NCBI GenBank assembly: GCA_046541515.1
Contig: JBKHDD010000030.1
Span: forward strand, 1 to 35,043
Reading direction: 5' to 3'
Length of the DNA: 35,043 nt
DNA from: CAYFVR01 sp046541515
Lineage (GTDB): Bacteria > Desulfobacterota > Desulfobacteria > Desulfobacterales > Desulfococcaceae
Under the pieces are notes generated by a model that ran no database searches, had not been told where the DNA came from, and saw only the letters and a program-made list of their open reading frames with translations. The translations under genes were made by a program, and so were the position numbers. Below are positions 32,874 through 35,043 of this stretch, one piece after another; position 1 is the stretch's first letter; each line of letters starts with the position of its first letter.

Positions 32874-33269
32874 TCAATGGAATCGACGGACCGTCACGTT
32901 CCCCTGTTGGACCCAGTGGTCAAACCGGCGGCGGAGGAATCGTTTGAAATGGAACCGGGAGGGCGGAAACAGAAGCAGCAGGCCGACGATGTCGGTGAAA
33001 AAACCGGGCGTGAGCAGGACGATCCCGGCGCCGAAGATGATGAGGGCGTCGATCAGCTCTTCGGCCGGCATGATGCCGTTGTCGAGGTTTCGGCGAACCC
33101 GCATCATGGTTTCCAGTCCCTGCATTTTGGCGAGCCAGGCCCCGGCGAAGCCGCTGAGGATGACAAGAGCGAAGGTGTTCAATGTTCCGATGGATTTCCC
33201 GATCTCGATGAAGAGAAAAATCTCCAGCGCCGGGATCAGGGTAAACGCGAGAAACAGTTTGACAAGCAT
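32874..33269 (-). CDS. fxsA: FxsA family membrane protein
   Basis: Membrane protein of 131 residues. FxsA of E. coli was named for its effect on phage F exclusion when overexpressed; the normal role is unknown. The layout matches: an N-terminal helix LVKLFLAFTLIPALEIFLFI with the conserved P and E, a second helix with LSGFAGAWLAKMQGLETM, a linker with ELIDALIIFGAGIVLLTPGF, and a last helix DIVGLLLLFPPSR, then a basic tail. The start ATG at 33269 has GGAGAG upstream. It is downstream of the antitoxin gene on the same strand, with the toxin stub between. Confidence 0.92.
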   Translation of the reverse strand: MLVKLFLAFTLIPALEIFLFIEIGKSIGTLNTFALVILSGFAGAWLAKMQGLETMMRVRRNLDNGIMPAEELIDALIIFGAGIVLLTPGFFTDIVGLLLLFPPSRFHFKRFLRRRFDHWVQQGNVTVRRFH

Positions 33270-33320
33270 GATCTCTCCAGAAAAGGTATTGGGAAATAAT
33301 CGGCATTGAGGGGCGGGATG

Positions 33321-33407
33321 TCAAATGGTTGCGGGTCGTTCGCCGCAGTGGCCGGTCGGGCCGGCCGCGCGTGGGCGGACGGCATTCTCGGTCCAGACGA
33401 CTTTCAT
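33321..33407 (-). pseudogene. Stub of a ParE/RelE-like toxin
   Basis: ATG at 33407 overlaps the antitoxin stop by 4 nt (ATGA), the usual antitoxin-toxin arrangement. The first 11 codons read MKVVWTENAVR, as in ParE/RelE-like toxins. The next 17 codons (PRAAGPTGHC...) have no toxin character, and a stop comes at 33321. The remaining 80 or so codons of a normal toxin are gone; other frames do not continue it. Confidence 0.6.
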
Positions 33408-33586
33408 TCGGGAAGTCCAAATGCCCGCCGGACTTCGCCGACATCCTGGACCCTTCCGGCGTCGGCGTCCCGGATTCCCGCCTCAATCATCTGCCGAACA
33501 TAAATCTGTTGCATCAGGTCTTCCCAGGTGGCTTCATCGGGCAGATGATCCAATATTTGTTTGGCTTGGGCTTTCACGGTATCCAT
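33404..33586 (-). CDS. Small antitoxin-like protein, toxin partner decayed
   Basis: Protein of 60 residues beginning MDTVKAQAKQILDHLPDEAT. It matches the small helical proteins (ILDHLPDEATWEDLMQQIYV, then MIEAGIRDADAGR and VGEVRRAFG) that usually precede ParE/RelE-type toxin genes. The site AAGGGAG before the ATG supports expression. Only a stub of the toxin follows, overlapping by 4 nt, so this is an orphan antitoxin. It could still neutralise a related toxin elsewhere. The assignment is from pattern and context, not a database hit. Confidence 0.78.
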   Translation of the reverse strand: MDTVKAQAKQILDHLPDEATWEDLMQQIYVRQMIEAGIRDADAGRVQDVGEVRRAFGLPE

Positions 33587-33626
33587 TTCACACTCCCTTT
33601 TTCAAAGTTTTCGGTCGAAGGGGCAA

Positions 33627-33643
33627 ATGCCGGCTGGCATAAT
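33627..33643 (+). promoter_or_regulatory. Extended -10 element for the glycosyltransferase gene
   Basis: TGGCATAAT (33635-33643) is an extended -10 box with a 5/6 match in CATAAT. It overlaps a small inverted repeat, ATGCC-N4-GGCAT (33627-33640). No good -35 box is seen. It lies about 100 nt before the glycosyltransferase start. Confidence 0.4.
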
Positions 33644-33667
33644 CCGGACCACATAACGCGGAGGCAT

Positions 33668-33687
33668 CATTCCCGGCGAGGGGAATG
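33668..33687. repeat. Short inverted repeat between the antitoxin and glycosyltransferase genes
   Basis: CATTCCC, 6 nt, GGGAATG, perfect 7-bp arms in the divergent intergenic region. A possible operator or hairpin; role unknown. Confidence 0.55.
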
Positions 33688-33744
33688 TGTCGAAAATCGT
33701 AATCCAATTCTCGCCCCACCACAATCGTTTATCGAGGAAACCAC

Positions 33745-34494
33745 ATGGTTCACCCCCGTTTTTCGCTGATCGTCCCCGCCTACAACGAGGCGGCGTTTTT
33801 GCCGCGCCTGCTGCGGTCGGCCCATTTGGCCCGACGGCGGTATCGGGACGGCGTGAACGAGATCGAGATCGTGGTGGCGGACAACCGATCCGAGGACGAG
33901 ACGGCGGAGATCGCCCGGCGGATGGGTTGCCGGGTGGCGACGGAGGAAAAACGGAACATCGCGGCGGTGCGCAACGCCGGGGCGAAGGCGGCGCGGGGGG
34001 AGGTGTTCGTGTTCACGGACGCCGACGGGTGGATTCATCCGGAAACATTCAATGTGATTGACGCCGCAGTTCGCTCCGGGCGGGTTGTCGGCGGAGCGAC
34101 CGGGGTGCGGCTGGAGCGGAATTCCATGGGGTTGGCGATGACCATTGCGGTGGCGTGGCCGTTGCTGTGGCTGACAAAATTCGATTCCGGCGCGGTGTTT
34201 TGCCGGCGGGAGGATTTCGAGGCGGTGGGCGGATACCGGGAATCCCATGCCTTTGCGGAGGACATCGCCTTTTTGACCGATTTGGCGGCCCTTGGACGGC
34301 GTGGCGGGCGGCGGCTGGCGCGGCTAACCTCGGCCAAGGCGATGGCCTCCACCCGGAAATTCGACAAGCACGGGGATTGGCACTATTTCGATTTGGCGTT
34401 CAAGTGGGCGGTGGGGTCGATTTTGGGAAAGGGGTGGATGGATCGGGTGGCGGAGACGTATTGGTATGGGCGGCAACGGGAGCCGTGGGCGTGA
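33745..34494 (+). CDS. Family 2 glycosyltransferase
   Basis: Protein of 249 residues with a GT-A fold. It opens FSLIVPAYNEAAFLPRLLRS, followed by EIVVADNRSEDETAEIARRM and the segment EKRNIAAVRNAGAKAARGEV; the metal-binding DxD-type site is FTDADGW (about 92-98). A hydrophobic stretch (MTIAVAWPLLWLT, about 131-143) may be a membrane-associated helix, and SHAFAEDIAFLTDL contains the acceptor-side acidic ED motif. The C-terminus is short (FKWAVGSILGKGW). GAGGAAA lies before the ATG. The sugar and acceptor are unknown; no capsule or LPS cluster surrounds it. It ends 7 nt from the convergent TPR gene. Confidence 0.93.
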   Translation: MVHPRFSLIVPAYNEAAFLPRLLRSAHLARRRYRDGVNEIEIVVADNRSEDETAEIARRMGCRVATEEKRNIAAVRNAGAKAARGEVFVFTDADGWIHPETFNVIDAAVRSGRVVGGATGVRLERNSMGLAMTIAVAWPLLWLTKFDSGAVFCRREDFEAVGGYRESHAFAEDIAFLTDLAALGRRGGRRLARLTSAKAMASTRKFDKHGDWHYFDLAFKWAVGSILGKGWMDRVAETYWYGRQREPWA

Positions 34495-34501
34495 GGGGGG
34501 A

Positions 34502-35043
34502 TTATTCCGGTTCGGGCGGGGGGTCGAGCAGGTCGCGGCCGGTTTTGGCGAAGCGTTCACGGGCTTCGGCGATGGCGGCGGAGCGGATGGATTCGGGGTC
34601 GGCCTCGACGGCCTGGAAGGCTTCCGGCGGAAGCTGGGATTGGATTTGCTCCAGGGCGGCGGCGTATTGGGCAGCTTGTCGGGGATTGCCGATTTGGGCG
34701 AGAAGGTCCCGTAGGAGCATCAGGACCGCCAGAAAGGGCATGATTTCATTGGCGTTTTGCCAGATTCCAAGCTGCAATTGCAGGGTGATGGACTGGCCGA
34801 ACCGGTCGCCGATTTTGCGGCCGATGTCCAGCGAGGCTTCGGCCAGCAGCAGGGCCTGATCCGCCGCGTTCGCGGCGTTTGCGGTGCGGGCGAGGTAGCC
34901 GAGGGCGGCTTGTTGGCCCAGCCCATCTTGGATGGATTCGAAAATCGCCCGGACTTCCAGAAACTTTCTGAACGCTTCCACCGGCTTTCCTTCGATCAAA
35001 ACCAACAGTCCTTGGGATTGCAGGCAGTTGGCCTCGCCCAGCC
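34502..35043 (-). CDS. TPR-repeat protein (partial, N-terminus off the window)
   Basis: C-terminal 179 residues of a helical protein, open to the right edge. The first visible residues, LGEANCLQSQGLLVLIEGKP, are the start of a tetratricopeptide unit of the kind in long TPR arrays (LGEANCL...). Further units include LGYLARTANAANAADQALLL and GDRFGQSITLQLQLGIWQNA. It ends in an acidic Pro/Glu tail. An ATG at 35005 inside the frame is not the real start, because the TPR pattern continues upstream of it. The whole protein may be large, such as a TPR-CHAT or ATPase-TPR protein; this cannot be decided here. Confidence 0.82.
   Translation of the reverse strand, partial: LGEANCLQSQGLLVLIEGKPVEAFRKFLEVRAIFESIQDGLGQQAALGYLARTANAANAADQALLLAEASLDIGRKIGDRFGQSITLQLQLGIWQNANEIMPFLAVLMLLRDLLAQIGNPRQAAQYAAALEQIQSQLPPEAFQAVEADPESIRSAAIAEARERFAKTGRDLLDPPPEPE

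Noticed and set aside
32560..32947. Short plus-strand frames between murA and fxsA
   Set aside because: Arg/Lys/Gly-rich, overlapping one another, without ribosome sites or motifs.

Overview
The window is high-GC, gene-dense chromosomal DNA of a Gram-negative bacterium. Diderm signs are many: lipoproteins with lipoboxes, OmpA-C domains, an AsmA protein, a predicted outer-membrane barrel of YfaZ type and MurA. The mix of an acetyl-CoA acetyltransferase, a type III-B CRISPR module, VWA/thrombospondin-3/OmpA lipoproteins and small conserved proteins of the kind at 4960-5313 and 8678-9025 points to Desulfobacterota (former Deltaproteobacteria). That placement is inference; there is no rRNA gene or other marker here to prove it.

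Layout. 1-4717 (minus): a tightly spaced type III-B CRISPR effector operon, cmr2-cmr3-cmr4-cmr5, running off the left edge; no CRISPR array, Cas6, CARF effector or adaptation gene is visible. 4960-9025 (minus): housekeeping and conserved genes (unknown small protein, YjbQ, YdjM-like membrane protein, DJ-1/PfpI, DusB, small conserved protein). A pair of identical inverted palindromic repeats brackets the DJ-1 gene. 9601-16524 (plus): an envelope cluster of two VWA/OmpA lipoproteins, an AsmA protein and an OmpA protein with a triple repeat, with a strong terminator at 14958-14999. 16514-18063 (minus): a decayed, frameshifted MFS transporter end and a cyclic-nucleotide-domain histidine kinase. 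18289-20129 (plus): an unusual membrane protein with what look like two tandem acyl-CoA-synthetase C-terminal domains, behind a near-consensus sigma-70 promoter, then a YfaZ-like protein. 20130-24828 (plus): a five-gene run with overlapping or abutting ends: rmuC, an SPFH/stomatin protein, an unknown protein, a FlgO-like lipoprotein and a membrane-anchored coiled-coil protein. A bidirectional terminator (24832-24876) separates it from the convergent minus-strand run thiolase / OmpA lipoprotein / TPR membrane protein (24907-28506), which has its own promoter at 28560-28588. Then, on the minus strand, comEC, murA, fxsA and an orphan antitoxin whose ParE/RelE-like toxin is reduced to a stub; finally a GT2 glycosyltransferase (plus) and a TPR protein cut by the right edge.

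How the genes work together. The Cmr proteins would form an RNA-guided complex. Its Cmr4 keeps the RNase aspartate, but its Cas10 subunit lacks an HD nuclease and carries GGDE where GGDD is usual. The central region is dominated by cell-envelope proteins; two of its four OmpA-C domains have lost the aspartate that holds peptidoglycan. The most novel candidate is the 18289-19482 membrane protein. The rmuC-SPFH operon and the lipoprotein-thiolase operon are unusual gene combinations worth testing for conservation.
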